From assembly GCF_000341225.1 (NCBI RefSeq), contig NZ_ANAC01000023.1:62001-126000 (forward strand): 64,000 bases of DNA, in the 5' to 3' direction. The notes below the pieces were generated by a model. The model was not told where the DNA came from. It did no database searches and saw only the letters and a list, made by a program, of their open reading frames with translations. How positions within the stretch are numbered: position 1 is the first letter of the stretch; every line of letters begins with the position of its first letter. A program made the translations under genes and the position numbers. Below are positions 7,715 to 16,049 of the stretch, in pieces. The DNA comes from Nocardiopsis alba DSM 43377. Lineage in GTDB: Bacteria > Actinomycetota > Actinomycetes > Streptosporangiales > Streptosporangiaceae.

Positions 7715-10198
7715 ATGACGAGAAGACGTCGGCACTTCACCGGCATCGTCCTGGGCATCGTGATCCTCGGAACCCTCATGTCGGGGATCTCCCTCATCCC
7801 GGACCCCTCGGGGATCTGGCCCTACGTGATCGCCGGGGCGGCGTTCCTCGTCGCCCTGCTGACCCAACCCCTGAGCGGCCTGTTCCAGGGGTGGGTGGAA
7901 CGCCGGCGCAAGGCGATCGAGGTCGAACGCAAATCCGAACGGGCCCCCGAACGCGACCGTGTCCGCGACTGGACGGACGGCCGGGAACTCGGGGTGCGCA
8001 AGGCGAAACGGTCCGAGGACGGAGAGGACGCGCCGATCCCCGTCTACGTTCCGCGTGCCTTCGACGACGCGCTCGACCGCGCGATCCTGGCGGGCGGACT
8101 GGTCGTCCTCGAAGGCGAGTCCGTGTCGGGGAAGACGAGGTCGGCCTATGAGGCGATCCGGCGGACCGTCCCCGGCCGCCGGTTGATCGTCCCCAGCGAC
8201 GAACGGTCTCTGACGGCCATAGCGGACCTTCCCACCACCCCGAGGAACGCGGTGGTGTGGCTCGACGGGATCGACCGGTACCTCGCCGCCGGGACCCTCA
8301 ACGAGGGCGTCCTGGATCGACTGTGCCCACCCGACCGCACGGACGTCTGTCTCATCGGGACCCTGGACTCCCGAGTACGGGGCGACCTTCCGAAACAGTC
8401 GGAGCCCACCGTCAGCAGGATCCTGGAGGATCGGGCGGAGCACTTCTTCGTCGAGCGCCGCCTGAAGGAGACGGAACTGAGGACGGCGCTCGAACTCGAG
8501 GACGATTGGCGGATCTCCCAGGCTCTGGCCGACCGGAACAAGGGCGGATTCGCCGCGGATATCGCGGACTCCCACACGACCCTGCGGCGCTGGCGTTCCG
8601 CGGTCCACGGGCACAACCCCCGAGCGGGGGCGATCATCTCGGCGGCGGTGGACGCGCGCAGGCTCGGTTACCGTGCCCCTCTGCCTCGGGGTCTGCTGGA
8701 GGATCTGCATCGGCACTACCTCGGACCGAGCGTCCACCACGACCCGGGGGCGTCGACCTTCGACGAGGCGCTCCGTTGGGCCACCGACCCGGCACGCGGG
8801 GCCAGCGGCTGTCTGTCCCCGGTGGGGAAGGAGACCTATGAGCCCTTCCACCACCTGGTCTCCCACGCGCTCCAAGAGGAGGAAGGGTCCGAGGTCCCCG
8901 ACGCGGTGTGGAACCTGATCTCGCATCGGATCCCGGTGGAGTACCTGCCGACCTTCGGCTTCGCCGCCTACGAGACCGACCGATTCACCGTCGCCGGTCA
9001 CGCCTGGACACGCTTCCTCGAACGTTTCCCGGAGCACCCGGGGGCCAACCTGGGTACGGCGCTCCTCCTTCTGCGGGCCGAGGACCGCTCGGGGGCCCTG
9101 CCCTTCCTCCGGCGCGCGGTCGAGGACGAGGACCCCCGCGCCATGGAACGCCTGGGATCGGTGCTGGCCCTGTCCGCGTTGACGGGGGAGGACCCGTCCG
9201 GGGCGGACGAGGCCGGCCGCTGGCTCCGTAGGGCCTACGACGGTGGTGAGAGGGGAGGGGCCCACCTCGCCGGGCTCCTGCGCTACCGGGCGGGGGACGA
9301 GGACGGCGCGCTGTTCTGGCTCTCCGTGGCGGCCGACGACGGCGATGAGAGGGCGATGTTCCTGCACGCCTGCCTGGAGACCTGGGGGATCGGTGAGGCC
9401 CGGCTCCGGCGTCTGTTCGACGAGGTGGCGGTTCCGGAGAGGGAGGTCGACCGGGAGAGGGTCTCCCGGACCGTCGAGGACCTGCCCCACTACAGGGCAG
9501 ACCGGACACGGGGACGCCCCGCCTTCAGGGAGAGCCTGTGGGGCCGGAAGGCCGCCGCCGGGGAGAACGTGCACGCCAAGTATCTGCTGGGGCGCTCCCT
9601 GGAGGCCGGAGGCCGATGGCGGGACGCGCTCACCCAGCACCAGGAGGCGACGGCACGGGGCTCCCTGGCCTCGGCCGGGCGTGTGCCCTCCGTCTACAGG
9701 GCGCTGAACCAACGTCGGCGCGCCCGTGCCTGGAAACAGGCCGTCGGGCGTATCTCCACCACGAGCGCGGCGATCGCCGGTGTGGGGGCGATGGCCGAGC
9801 GTCTCCTCCGTGAGCAGCAGAAGGACGAATCCAAGGACGAAGGGAAGGGGAACGAGGCCGCCGGCACTACGAGGACGGCCTCGGAGGAACGGTCGTCCGA
9901 GACCACGAGCCGTGAAAGCGGGTTCCCGCCGGAGCGGACCTCCTGGACCCCGAAGAGTTCCTCGTACTCCGATGATCAGCCCGGCCGACACAGGGCGTCC
10001 TCGTACGGATCCTCATCGTCCTCCGGTGGTTCCTCCTCCGGTTCCTCCTCGTACAGTTCGTCCTACTCCTCCTACTCCTCGTCCTCCGACGACGATGACG
10101 ACTCCTCCTCGTACGGTTCTTCCTCCTACGGAGGCTCTTCGTCCTCCTCGTCCTCCTACGGAGGCTCTTCGTCCTACGACGACGATGACGATCGCTGA
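7715..10198 (+). CDS. membrane-anchored P-loop NTPase with TPR/Sel1-like repeats and Ser/Tyr/Asp-rich tail
   Basis: 827 residues from ATG 7715, with AAGGAG SD at about 7699. Two hydrophobic helices at residues ~10-27 and ~33-50 anchor the N-terminus. Next is a P-loop GESVSGKT (about residues 135-142) in a domain with VVWLDGIDRYL (Walker-B-like), resembling STAND-type signalling ATPases. Residues ~400-660 are alpha-helical repeats rich in A-x-x-x-L-G patterns (GANLGTALLLLRAEDRSGAL, AMERLGSVLALSAL, GGAHLAGLLRYRAGDEDGAL), typical of TPR/Sel1 solenoids. The last ~70 residues are low complexity, almost only Ser, Tyr, Gly and runs of Asp. Function unknown. The architecture suggests a sensor or effector hub, possibly conflict-related, but no partner gene is present. 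Confidence 0.75.
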   Translation: MTRRRRHFTGIVLGIVILGTLMSGISLIPDPSGIWPYVIAGAAFLVALLTQPLSGLFQGWVERRRKAIEVERKSERAPERDRVRDWTDGRELGVRKAKRSEDGEDAPIPVYVPRAFDDALDRAILAGGLVVLEGESVSGKTRSAYEAIRRTVPGRRLIVPSDERSLTAIADLPTTPRNAVVWLDGIDRYLAAGTLNEGVLDRLCPPDRTDVCLIGTLDSRVRGDLPKQSEPTVSRILEDRAEHFFVERRLKETELRTALELEDDWRISQALADRNKGGFAADIADSHTTLRRWRSAVHGHNPRAGAIISAAVDARRLGYRAPLPRGLLEDLHRHYLGPSVHHDPGASTFDEALRWATDPARGASGCLSPVGKETYEPFHHLVSHALQEEEGSEVPDAVWNLISHRIPVEYLPTFGFAAYETDRFTVAGHAWTRFLERFPEHPGANLGTALLLLRAEDRSGALPFLRRAVEDEDPRAMERLGSVLALSALTGEDPSGADEAGRWLRRAYDGGERGGAHLAGLLRYRAGDEDGALFWLSVAADDGDERAMFLHACLETWGIGEARLRRLFDEVAVPEREVDRERVSRTVEDLPHYRADRTRGRPAFRESLWGRKAAAGENVHAKYLLGRSLEAGGRWRDALTQHQEATARGSLASAGRVPSVYRALNQRRRARAWKQAVGRISTTSAAIAGVGAMAERLLREQQKDESKDEGKGNEAAGTTRTASEERSSETTSRESGFPPERTSWTPKSSSYSDDQPGRHRASSYGSSSSSGGSSSGSSSYSSSYSSYSSSSDDDDDSSSYGSSSYGGSSSSSSSYGGSSSYDDDDDR
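9999..10195 (+). repeat. low-complexity coding repeat (Ser/Tyr/Gly with Asp runs)
   Basis: Inside the 827-aa protein, reiterated TCC/TCG/TAC codons encode SSYGSSSS, YSSSYSSYSSSS and SSSYGGSSS-like blocks, with two DDDDD runs at about 10088-10102 and near the C-terminus. The stretch is in frame and ends at the stop codon. Slippage-prone DNA of this kind often varies in length between strains. Confidence 0.8.
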
Positions 10199-10203
10199 CA
10201 CGA

Positions 10204-10237
10204 AGGTGCCCCGCGCCGACCTCGACGCGGGGCACCT
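10204..10237. terminator. bidirectional hairpin terminator
   Basis: 12-bp perfect stem AGGTGCCCCGCG / CGCGGGGCACCT with a 10-base loop. It lies between the convergent stops of the P-loop protein (+) and the MBL hydrolase (-). Confidence 0.8.
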
Positions 10238-10249
10238 CCACGACCGATC

Positions 10250-10882
10250 TCAGTGGCCCCGGTCGATCCACTCCTGGAGATGGGGCGCCTCGGCGCCGAT
10301 CGTGGTGGGATCTCCGTGCCCGGTGCGCACCACGGTGTCCCCGGGAAGGGTGAGCAACCGGTCCCTGATGGAGGCGATGATGGTCGGGAAGTCCGAGTAG
10401 GACCTTCCGGTCGCCCCCGGACCGCCCTGGAACAGGGTGTCCCCGCTGAACAGGGCGCCGAGTTCGGGCGAGTACAGGCACACCGCCCCGGGCGCGTGGC
10501 CCGGGGTGTGGATCACCCGCAGCTCGATCCCGGCCACCGTGATGACCTGCCCGTCGGCCAGCGCGCCGTCGGGCACCCGCTCGGGGTTGGTCATGTTCCA
10601 CAGCACCCGGTCGTCGGGGTGGAGCAGGACCGGACCGTGGACCGCGTCGGACACCTCCAGGGCCGCGTTGACGTGGTCGTTGTGCCCGTGGGTGCACACG
10701 ATCGCCACGACCCGTCGACCGTTCACCGCGTCGATGATCGCCTGCGCCTCATGAGGGGCGTCGATGACGACGACCTCCTCGTCGTCGCCCACCAGCCAGA
10801 CGTTGTTGTCCACCTTCCAGGAACCTCCGTCCAGGGAGAAGACCCCGGAGGTGGTCAGGTGTTCCACACGCGCGTTACTCAC
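10250..10882 (-). CDS. MBL-fold metallohydrolase, partner of the mycothiol formaldehyde dehydrogenase
   Basis: 210 residues from GTG 10882, which overlaps the upstream dehydrogenase stop as GTGA (translational coupling). The metallo-beta-lactamase motif THGHNDHVNA gives HxHxDH, followed by HTPGHAPGAVCLY, FSGDTLFQGGPGATGRS and RTGHGDPTTIG with the remaining ligands. It is a glyoxalase-II-like hydrolase. In many actinobacteria this exact neighbour follows S-(hydroxymethyl)mycothiol dehydrogenase and is proposed to hydrolyse S-formylmycothiol to formate and mycothiol. The role here is inferred from that conserved pairing. Confidence 0.88.
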   Translation of the reverse strand: MSNARVEHLTTSGVFSLDGGSWKVDNNVWLVGDDEEVVVIDAPHEAQAIIDAVNGRRVVAIVCTHGHNDHVNAALEVSDAVHGPVLLHPDDRVLWNMTNPERVPDGALADGQVITVAGIELRVIHTPGHAPGAVCLYSPELGALFSGDTLFQGGPGATGRSYSDFPTIIASIRDRLLTLPGDTVVRTGHGDPTTIGAEAPHLQEWIDRGH

Positions 10883-11964
10883 AGCAGCACCACCGATCGC
10901 AGAACCTCGCCTCGTTCCATCCGGCCGAAGGCCTCCTCGACGTCGCCGATCCCGATCGTCTCGGTGACGAACCCGTCCAGGTCCAGCCGGCCCTGGGTGT
11001 ACAGGTCGATGAGCATCGGGAAGTCGCGTGAGGGCAGACAGTCGCCGTACCAAGAGGATTTCAGGGCGCCGCCCCGGCCGAACACGTCCAGTAGGGGCAG
11101 CTCCAGCCGCATCTCCGGGGTGGGAACCCCCACCAGCACCACGGTGCCCGCCAGGTCGCGGGCGTAGAACGCCTGTTCATAGGTCTTCGGTAGGCCGACG
11201 GCGTCGATGACCACGTCCGCGCCGAAGCCGTCGGTCAGATCGCGGATCGCCTCGACCGGGTCGGAGACGCGGGCGTCGACGGTGTGGGTGGCGCCGAAGC
11301 CGCGCGCCCACTCCAGCTTGCGCTCCTCCAGGTCCACGGCGATGATCCGGTTCGCCCCGGCCAGGCGGGCCCCGGCCACCGCCGCGTTGCCCACGCCGCC
11401 ACAGCCGATGACGGCCACCGAGTCGCCGCGGGTGACCCCTCCGGTGTTGATGGCGGCGCCGATCCCGGCCATGATCCCGCAGCCGAGCAGGCCCGCCGCC
11501 GCGGGCGAGGCGGTCGGGTCGACCTTGGTGCACTGTCCGGCGGCCACGAGGGTCTTCTCGGCGAAGGCGCCGATGCCCAGGGCCGGGGTCAGTTCGGTGC
11601 CGTCCTCCAGGGTCATGCTCTGTTCGGCGTTGTGGGTGTCGAAACAGTACTGGGGGCGGCCGCGCCTACAGGCCCGACAGTGGCCGCACACCGCCCGCCA
11701 GTTGAGGACGACGTGGTCGCCGGGGACGATCTCGGTGACGTTCGGGCCCACGGATTCGACGATGCCCGCCGCCTCGTGGCCGAGCAGGAACGGGTACTCG
11801 TCGTTGATGCCGCCCTCGCGATAGTGCAGGTCGGTGTGGCAGACCCCGCACGCCAGGACCCGGACCACCGCCTCGCCCGGGCCGGGGTCGGGGACGACGA
11901 TGGTGGTGAGTTCGACCGGCGCGCCCTTGGCGCGTGAGATCACACCCTGGACCTGTTGGGACAT
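10879..11964 (-). CDS. mscR: S-(hydroxymethyl)mycothiol dehydrogenase
   Basis: 361 residues from ATG 11964, with GGAGGA SD 6 bases upstream. It is a zinc medium-chain dehydrogenase. The catalytic zinc site is in VLACGVCHTDLHYREGG and LLGHEAAGIVES, the structural zinc cluster in VCGHCRACRRGRPQYC, and the NAD-binding loop in VIGCGGVGNAAVAGARLAGA. It oxidises the formaldehyde-mycothiol adduct to S-formylmycothiol with NAD+, a cytosolic detoxification step specific to mycothiol-making actinobacteria. A longer frame reaches 12099 but has no supporting SD. It forms a two-gene operon with the MBL hydrolase. Confidence 0.9.
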   Translation of the reverse strand: MSQQVQGVISRAKGAPVELTTIVVPDPGPGEAVVRVLACGVCHTDLHYREGGINDEYPFLLGHEAAGIVESVGPNVTEIVPGDHVVLNWRAVCGHCRACRRGRPQYCFDTHNAEQSMTLEDGTELTPALGIGAFAEKTLVAAGQCTKVDPTASPAAAGLLGCGIMAGIGAAINTGGVTRGDSVAVIGCGGVGNAAVAGARLAGANRIIAVDLEERKLEWARGFGATHTVDARVSDPVEAIRDLTDGFGADVVIDAVGLPKTYEQAFYARDLAGTVVLVGVPTPEMRLELPLLDVFGRGGALKSSWYGDCLPSRDFPMLIDLYTQGRLDLDGFVTETIGIGDVEEAFGRMERGEVLRSVVLL

Positions 11965-12159
11965 GCGAAGTCCTCCCTGACGATCGTGGACGCCGTTCGA
12001 GGAGGAACATGCCCCACCCGCCCCCTCCGTACCCCGAACTCTCGCCCCGAGCCTGCCCGCGGAGGTTCTACTCATCGTCGAGCGTTCGGTTTTCGACAAG
12101 GGGTCCTGTGGACACCTGATGGTTTTGTGAAGATCATGCTATGTGTCTTTATACGTTCT

Positions 12160-13662
12160 CTATTTACTCTTGCTCTGTGCCGGGTCAGAGCTGTAACTCC
12201 AAGATTTTCCGGTCCCGCGATACTCTTCTACGGGGATGGGAGAGACCCCTTCGGTCATTCGGTTCTTATACGTCAAACCGTGTAGGTGGTCCACCTCGTG
12301 CGCGACCAGACGGGCCAAGGCATCCGTGAAAACCGTGATCTTCGTAGATCCGTCTGCTTGTGTGTGTTCGACCTCGATACGGCGTGAGCGAGGGACGAGC
12401 CCACGCACATCGAAGAAGCTCAGGCATCCCTCGTATTGGGTGTCGGTCTCATCGGATTCACTGATGATCACAGGGTTGAGCAAGAGCACTACAGCGGCGT
12501 CAGGGTCAGGAGGGATCACTATGGCCGCGGCCTGGTCGATACCGATCTGAGGTGCGGCCAGCCCCATGCCTTTCCCGAAATGGTGGTGGTCGCGTACGCG
12601 CTGGATGGCTCGGTGCAATTGATCAACGACATCTTCGGCCTGCTTCGCTTGTTCAGGTAGCTGGAAAGGCTTCGCGGTCCGTTCGAGGATCTCCTCCCCC
12701 TCTTGTGTGATCCCCGCGGCGCGCATCCGATCCCCAGCAGTATGAAGCGTCGGGCTTGTTTCGGTATCACGCTCGGGACTGTTCCTCCAACGCCACTCCA
12801 ACCTGTATCGGGCGCCGATCGGAGGGTCGTTCGTGTGCCAGGTGAAGGAGACCTGATCTTCTTCTTCTCGACGCTGTACGGCTGAGCGCAGCGGTACGGT
12901 CGCGGTCGTGGTCGAGGTCTCGGTGCCCCAGACCCCGGGTTCCAGAGAGGTGGGGAAGAGAAGCTCCACACTCACAGCACGAGTCGGTAGTCGAATGGCG
13001 CGTTGGAACCACTGCCCCCACTGGTCCGACCCCACGACATAGGAGTATTCGAGCAAGGCGGACTGCCCCGGGTAGAGGGGGAACATCGAGTCTTCGTTCT
13101 CGAAGCTCAGCCAGATCTCCTTGAAGGAGTCCCGGTCGTGCTTGGCCACCCATGTCATGGGCTCACCATCACAGGTGGCGGTCAGCTCCAAACGTTCCCA
13201 CGTGAGCGGATGCTTGCGATAGAGCTCGTTCGACAGTTCCGGCCGGCCTGGGTGGCGGTCGACGCTGATACGTATCAGGTAGCGAGTGACGGGTTCGTTG
13301 CCACCGTTGACCACACGGCGTCGCATGGACGCGATGTAAGTGCCTTCGTGGTAGCGCAGTTCGGCATGGTCAAGGTCGACGAACAAATCCCCGTTTCCGG
13401 CGGGAGCGGGTCGTGTTTCGGATGTTTTCTGCCAGGATCGCCAGAGCTCCCCAGAGCTGGTCAGCTTCTGTTCGGCCAGCCGTGCGAACTCTTCACTGGC
13501 CGGGTAACGTCCGGATTCCACGTGGCTGATGTAGGAAGGATCGAAGCCCATCGCCTCCGCGAGGGCTTTCTTCGTCAGGCGGCGCAGCTTGCGCCAGCGA
13601 GTGAGTGCTGTCCGGAAGTCGGTAGGGGGAGAGGGAGCCATACGGCTGATTATCGCCCACAT
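12160..13662 (-). CDS. XRE-type HTH - beta-rich domain - peptide deformylase fusion protein
   Basis: 500 residues (ATG 13662; ATG 13641 is an alternative start). Residues ~15-70 are an XRE HTH (WRKLRRLTKKALAEAMGFDP, SYISHVESGRYPASEEFARL). Residues ~90-290 form a beta-rich domain without recognised motifs (RYLIRISVDRHPGRPE, LLEYSYVVGSDQWGQWF). The C-terminal ~160 residues are a complete peptide deformylase: motif I GMGLAAPQIG (~364), motif II EGCLSFF with metal ligand C413, and motif III HEVDHLHG with H455, E456 and H459. Classical deformylase removes the formyl group from nascent fMet. A DNA-binding fusion is unusual and suggests a regulator or effector acting on formylated peptides. The gene is more AT-rich than its surroundings and is divergent from the methyltransferase-like gene. 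Confidence 0.85.
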   Translation of the reverse strand: MWAIISRMAPSPPTDFRTALTRWRKLRRLTKKALAEAMGFDPSYISHVESGRYPASEEFARLAEQKLTSSGELWRSWQKTSETRPAPAGNGDLFVDLDHAELRYHEGTYIASMRRRVVNGGNEPVTRYLIRISVDRHPGRPELSNELYRKHPLTWERLELTATCDGEPMTWVAKHDRDSFKEIWLSFENEDSMFPLYPGQSALLEYSYVVGSDQWGQWFQRAIRLPTRAVSVELLFPTSLEPGVWGTETSTTTATVPLRSAVQRREEEDQVSFTWHTNDPPIGARYRLEWRWRNSPERDTETSPTLHTAGDRMRAAGITQEGEEILERTAKPFQLPEQAKQAEDVVDQLHRAIQRVRDHHHFGKGMGLAAPQIGIDQAAAIVIPPDPDAAVVLLLNPVIISESDETDTQYEGCLSFFDVRGLVPRSRRIEVEHTQADGSTKITVFTDALARLVAHEVDHLHGLTYKNRMTEGVSPIPVEEYRGTGKSWSYSSDPAQSKSK

Positions 13663-13686
13663 GAAGCGTGATCGTGTGAGTGAATC

Positions 13687-15171
13687 GTGACTGAACCTGT
13701 CTCATCATGGCTTCATCTGGACGTCATCGGTTCTCCTGGGAGCAGTGCCACCACCGGCAGAGAGGGTGGTGCCTTGAACAGGAGGCGCTCATTGTCCTCG
13801 TTCGCTATCGAACACAAGTCCTGTCCTGAGTATCTCGATATCGCAGCGAACACCCATGGTGAAGAAAAAGGTTTCTTTGTGCTGAGGGCGCTGGAGCAGA
13901 CTCGTGCTCGGCGCCCCCATGTGGTGGAGATAGGTCCTGGCGGAGGGGCCGCGGTGAAGTTTCTGGCCTCCAGCCTGAGCGAAGAACATCGCGGAATCGC
14001 TCCAGTGGATCTGACTCTGGTCGAGGTTCCCGGAGTCGCATCGAGTTCCTTGTCCCGGGCCATGTCCGAGTTCAACGAGGTCGGTAACTGCGAACTCGCT
14101 CATGGTTTTGCTCAAGATCTGAACAAGCTTCTGCCGCGTCGGGCCGACGTGGTCAGTGCTTCGGCCCTAGTGCATGAGATCTACTCTTACGGTGGTGGTT
14201 ACAGTGGGCTTCAATCACTTATACGCGTGCTCGGATCAGTGATCGTCCCCTACGGATACTTCGTCTATAGGGATGTGTACTCCGTACAGGGCAGAAATTT
14301 GCATGATCGAGTTATGCACACTTGCGATGCGCCCTCTTGGTTGCGATTCATTCGAATGTTCACTCCGAACTATCTGGAGCGTGGGAGGCATCCTTACCAC
14401 AATATTCATGACCAGGTGATGGTTCGCCAGAACTCGTGTCAGGTGGACATGGCGGACTTGCAGGTGGGGACATGTGCTGTGATCAGTGCTCCTGTCGGTT
14501 TATTCCGCGAGATACAGCGTCATTACATCACTTTCCGTGACCACGTTTGGCGCTCTGGGGCTCTGGGCTTCACTCCAGTGCTGGATGGTGAACTATCGAT
14601 GAAGTGGTTGGACATGCGTGCCGGACACAAGTTGGTGCACTATGTCCTCGCCAGTACAGAATGGTTGCCCAAGAAGTTTCAGGGCATGATGGATGCTCTC
14701 AGTGAGTCAAATTCCGAATATCGGACTGTCGATGGCGATGTTTTTGATACATGTACGGACCTGGCGCTGAACTCCTTCCTTGCCGCTGTGGAGGAGGGGG
14801 ACGATGAATGCTCTCGAGTGTGGGAGGAGTGGAGTGCTCGAGAGGGGCGTGAAACTTATGCCTATCTGACGGTCGACGAGTTGCTCACTGAGTTTGCGGT
14901 CCATTCGACTCGATCGTCTTCTACTCGTCCGACTATTCTTATTCCTTCTGGGGGTGAAGATATAGTGGTCAGGCAGCGCCATTACTATAATCGGTACTTG
15001 ACAAGAAAGCTTTCTAATCCCCTGTGGGACGCTAAGCAGCTTGTTCTATTTCGTAACATTCCGGTTTCGGATTCTCTGGCGCTCTCCGAAGCCCTGGCCT
15101 GCACTAGAGAATCATTCAGCAACCACAATCTTGCCCGCGTGTACGCGGCTCTCGCCCACGAAGGGGGATGA
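13687..15171 (+). CDS. class I SAM-dependent methyltransferase-like protein
   Basis: 494 residues in the longest frame (GTG 13687). An in-frame TTG at 13792 has a perfect AGGAGG six bases upstream and may be the true start, giving 459 residues. The SAM-binding motif I is HVVEIGPGGGAAVKFLASSL, followed by a putative acidic beta2 end (DLTLVEVPG) and VVSASALVHEIYSYGGG. The C-terminal ~200 residues show no motif I can name. Base use is clearly more AT-rich than the flanks (for example around 14930-15060), a sign of horizontal acquisition. Its stop overlaps the CYTH start as ATGA, and the start is only 24 bp from the divergent HTH-deformylase gene, so the three genes probably form one cassette. 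Substrate unknown. Confidence 0.72.
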   Translation: MTEPVSSWLHLDVIGSPGSSATTGREGGALNRRRSLSSFAIEHKSCPEYLDIAANTHGEEKGFFVLRALEQTRARRPHVVEIGPGGGAAVKFLASSLSEEHRGIAPVDLTLVEVPGVASSSLSRAMSEFNEVGNCELAHGFAQDLNKLLPRRADVVSASALVHEIYSYGGGYSGLQSLIRVLGSVIVPYGYFVYRDVYSVQGRNLHDRVMHTCDAPSWLRFIRMFTPNYLERGRHPYHNIHDQVMVRQNSCQVDMADLQVGTCAVISAPVGLFREIQRHYITFRDHVWRSGALGFTPVLDGELSMKWLDMRAGHKLVHYVLASTEWLPKKFQGMMDALSESNSEYRTVDGDVFDTCTDLALNSFLAAVEEGDDECSRVWEEWSAREGRETYAYLTVDELLTEFAVHSTRSSSTRPTILIPSGGEDIVVRQRHYYNRYLTRKLSNPLWDAKQLVLFRNIPVSDSLALSEALACTRESFSNHNLARVYAALAHEGG

Positions 15172-15773
15172 ACGTCTCGATGGCACCGATCGAGGTCGAA
15201 CGCAAGCGTGCGCTGGAGGATCGCGCGGCCTTGGAGCGGCGGCTCGAAACGGCGGGTCTCGTCGCCGCGGGGTCGATCGTGGAGGTCGACACCTACTACA
15301 GCAGGCCCGACGTCGATTTCATGGAGACGGTCGAGTGCCTGCGGGTCCGTGAGCGGGAGGGCGGGTGCGAGATCACCTACAAGCCCGCCTCCGACGCCAC
15401 TACCCGCAGCGCGGCGGGGGTCATCGCCAAGAAGGAGACCGACGTGGCGCTGGCGGACGCCGACCAGGCCGCGCGCGCCCATGATCTTCTGGAGGCGCTG
15501 GGCATGGTCCGTCTGGCCAGGGTGGAGAAGAGGCGCGTCTGCTATCGCGATTCCGGCCGACCGGGGTTGTCGGTGGTGGTGGACACGGTCGTGGGCGCGG
15601 GCTCGTTCATCGAGACCGAGATCCTCTCCGAGGGTCCCTCCCAGGAGGCCGTGCGACGGTTGGAGGAGGCCGAGCGACTCTTGGGGGTGGACACCCTCCC
15701 CGTGGTGACCTCGCCCTACCGGGATCTGGTGATGGGGGGCGGGGCCTCCGTTCCTCTCGACGCCTCGGGGTGA
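15168..15773 (+). CDS. CYTH-domain protein (class IV adenylate cyclase-like)
   Basis: 201 residues from ATG 15168, overlapping the upstream stop as ATGA; a second ATG at 15180 is possible. The defining ExExK motif is IEVERKRAL at residues ~8-16. It is followed by YYSRPDVDFMETVECLRVRE, EITYKPASDA, RVEKRRVCYR and GSFIETEILSEG, the paired basic and acidic strands of the CYTH tunnel. Family members act on triphosphates (class IV adenylate cyclase, thiamine triphosphatase) or polyphosphate. The gene has normal high GC, unlike the methyltransferase-like gene it is coupled to. Confidence 0.83.
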   Translation: MNVSMAPIEVERKRALEDRAALERRLETAGLVAAGSIVEVDTYYSRPDVDFMETVECLRVREREGGCEITYKPASDATTRSAAGVIAKKETDVALADADQAARAHDLLEALGMVRLARVEKRRVCYRDSGRPGLSVVVDTVVGAGSFIETEILSEGPSQEAVRRLEEAERLLGVDTLPVVTSPYRDLVMGGGASVPLDASG

Positions 15774-15948
15774 GGGATTTCCCGAAAAGGCTCCGGGCTG
15801 TTGTCGAGAGAGCGCTCATCCGGTTTCGATAACGGTATTCCGTGAATTCTCCGCTATGTCTTTCATGTCCACCGTGGTGAGAATGTCCTTGTGGTGGTGA
15901 AGGGTTCCCACTTCCTCGTGGGCGCTCTCCTCTGGCCGGTCACGGTCG

Positions 15949-15968
15949 TCCCTTTCCCTGGAAAGGGA
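15949..15968. promoter_or_regulatory. 9-bp inverted repeat upstream of the MFS gene
   Basis: TCCCTTTCC / GGAAAGGGA with a 2-bp spacer, about 80 bp before the proposed MFS start. It could be an operator or leader hairpin; no regulator gene adjoins. CCCTTTC also occurs in the terminator at 17343-17379. Confidence 0.35.
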
Positions 15969-16049
15969 CGGGGAAGGCCACTACGGTGGATCGGGGTTCG
16001 CCCGGTCCCGGTACCGATGGCGACCCGGTCCCCCTTCCCCGATGTGAAT

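Noticed and set aside
7508..9991. 827-codon minus-strand frame
   Set aside because: Shadow of the P-loop/repeat protein; it lacks recognisable domains.
12160..13662. Housekeeping peptide deformylase gene
   Set aside because: The protein has an HTH and an extra domain, lacks the usual fmt/def neighbours, and has atypical base composition.
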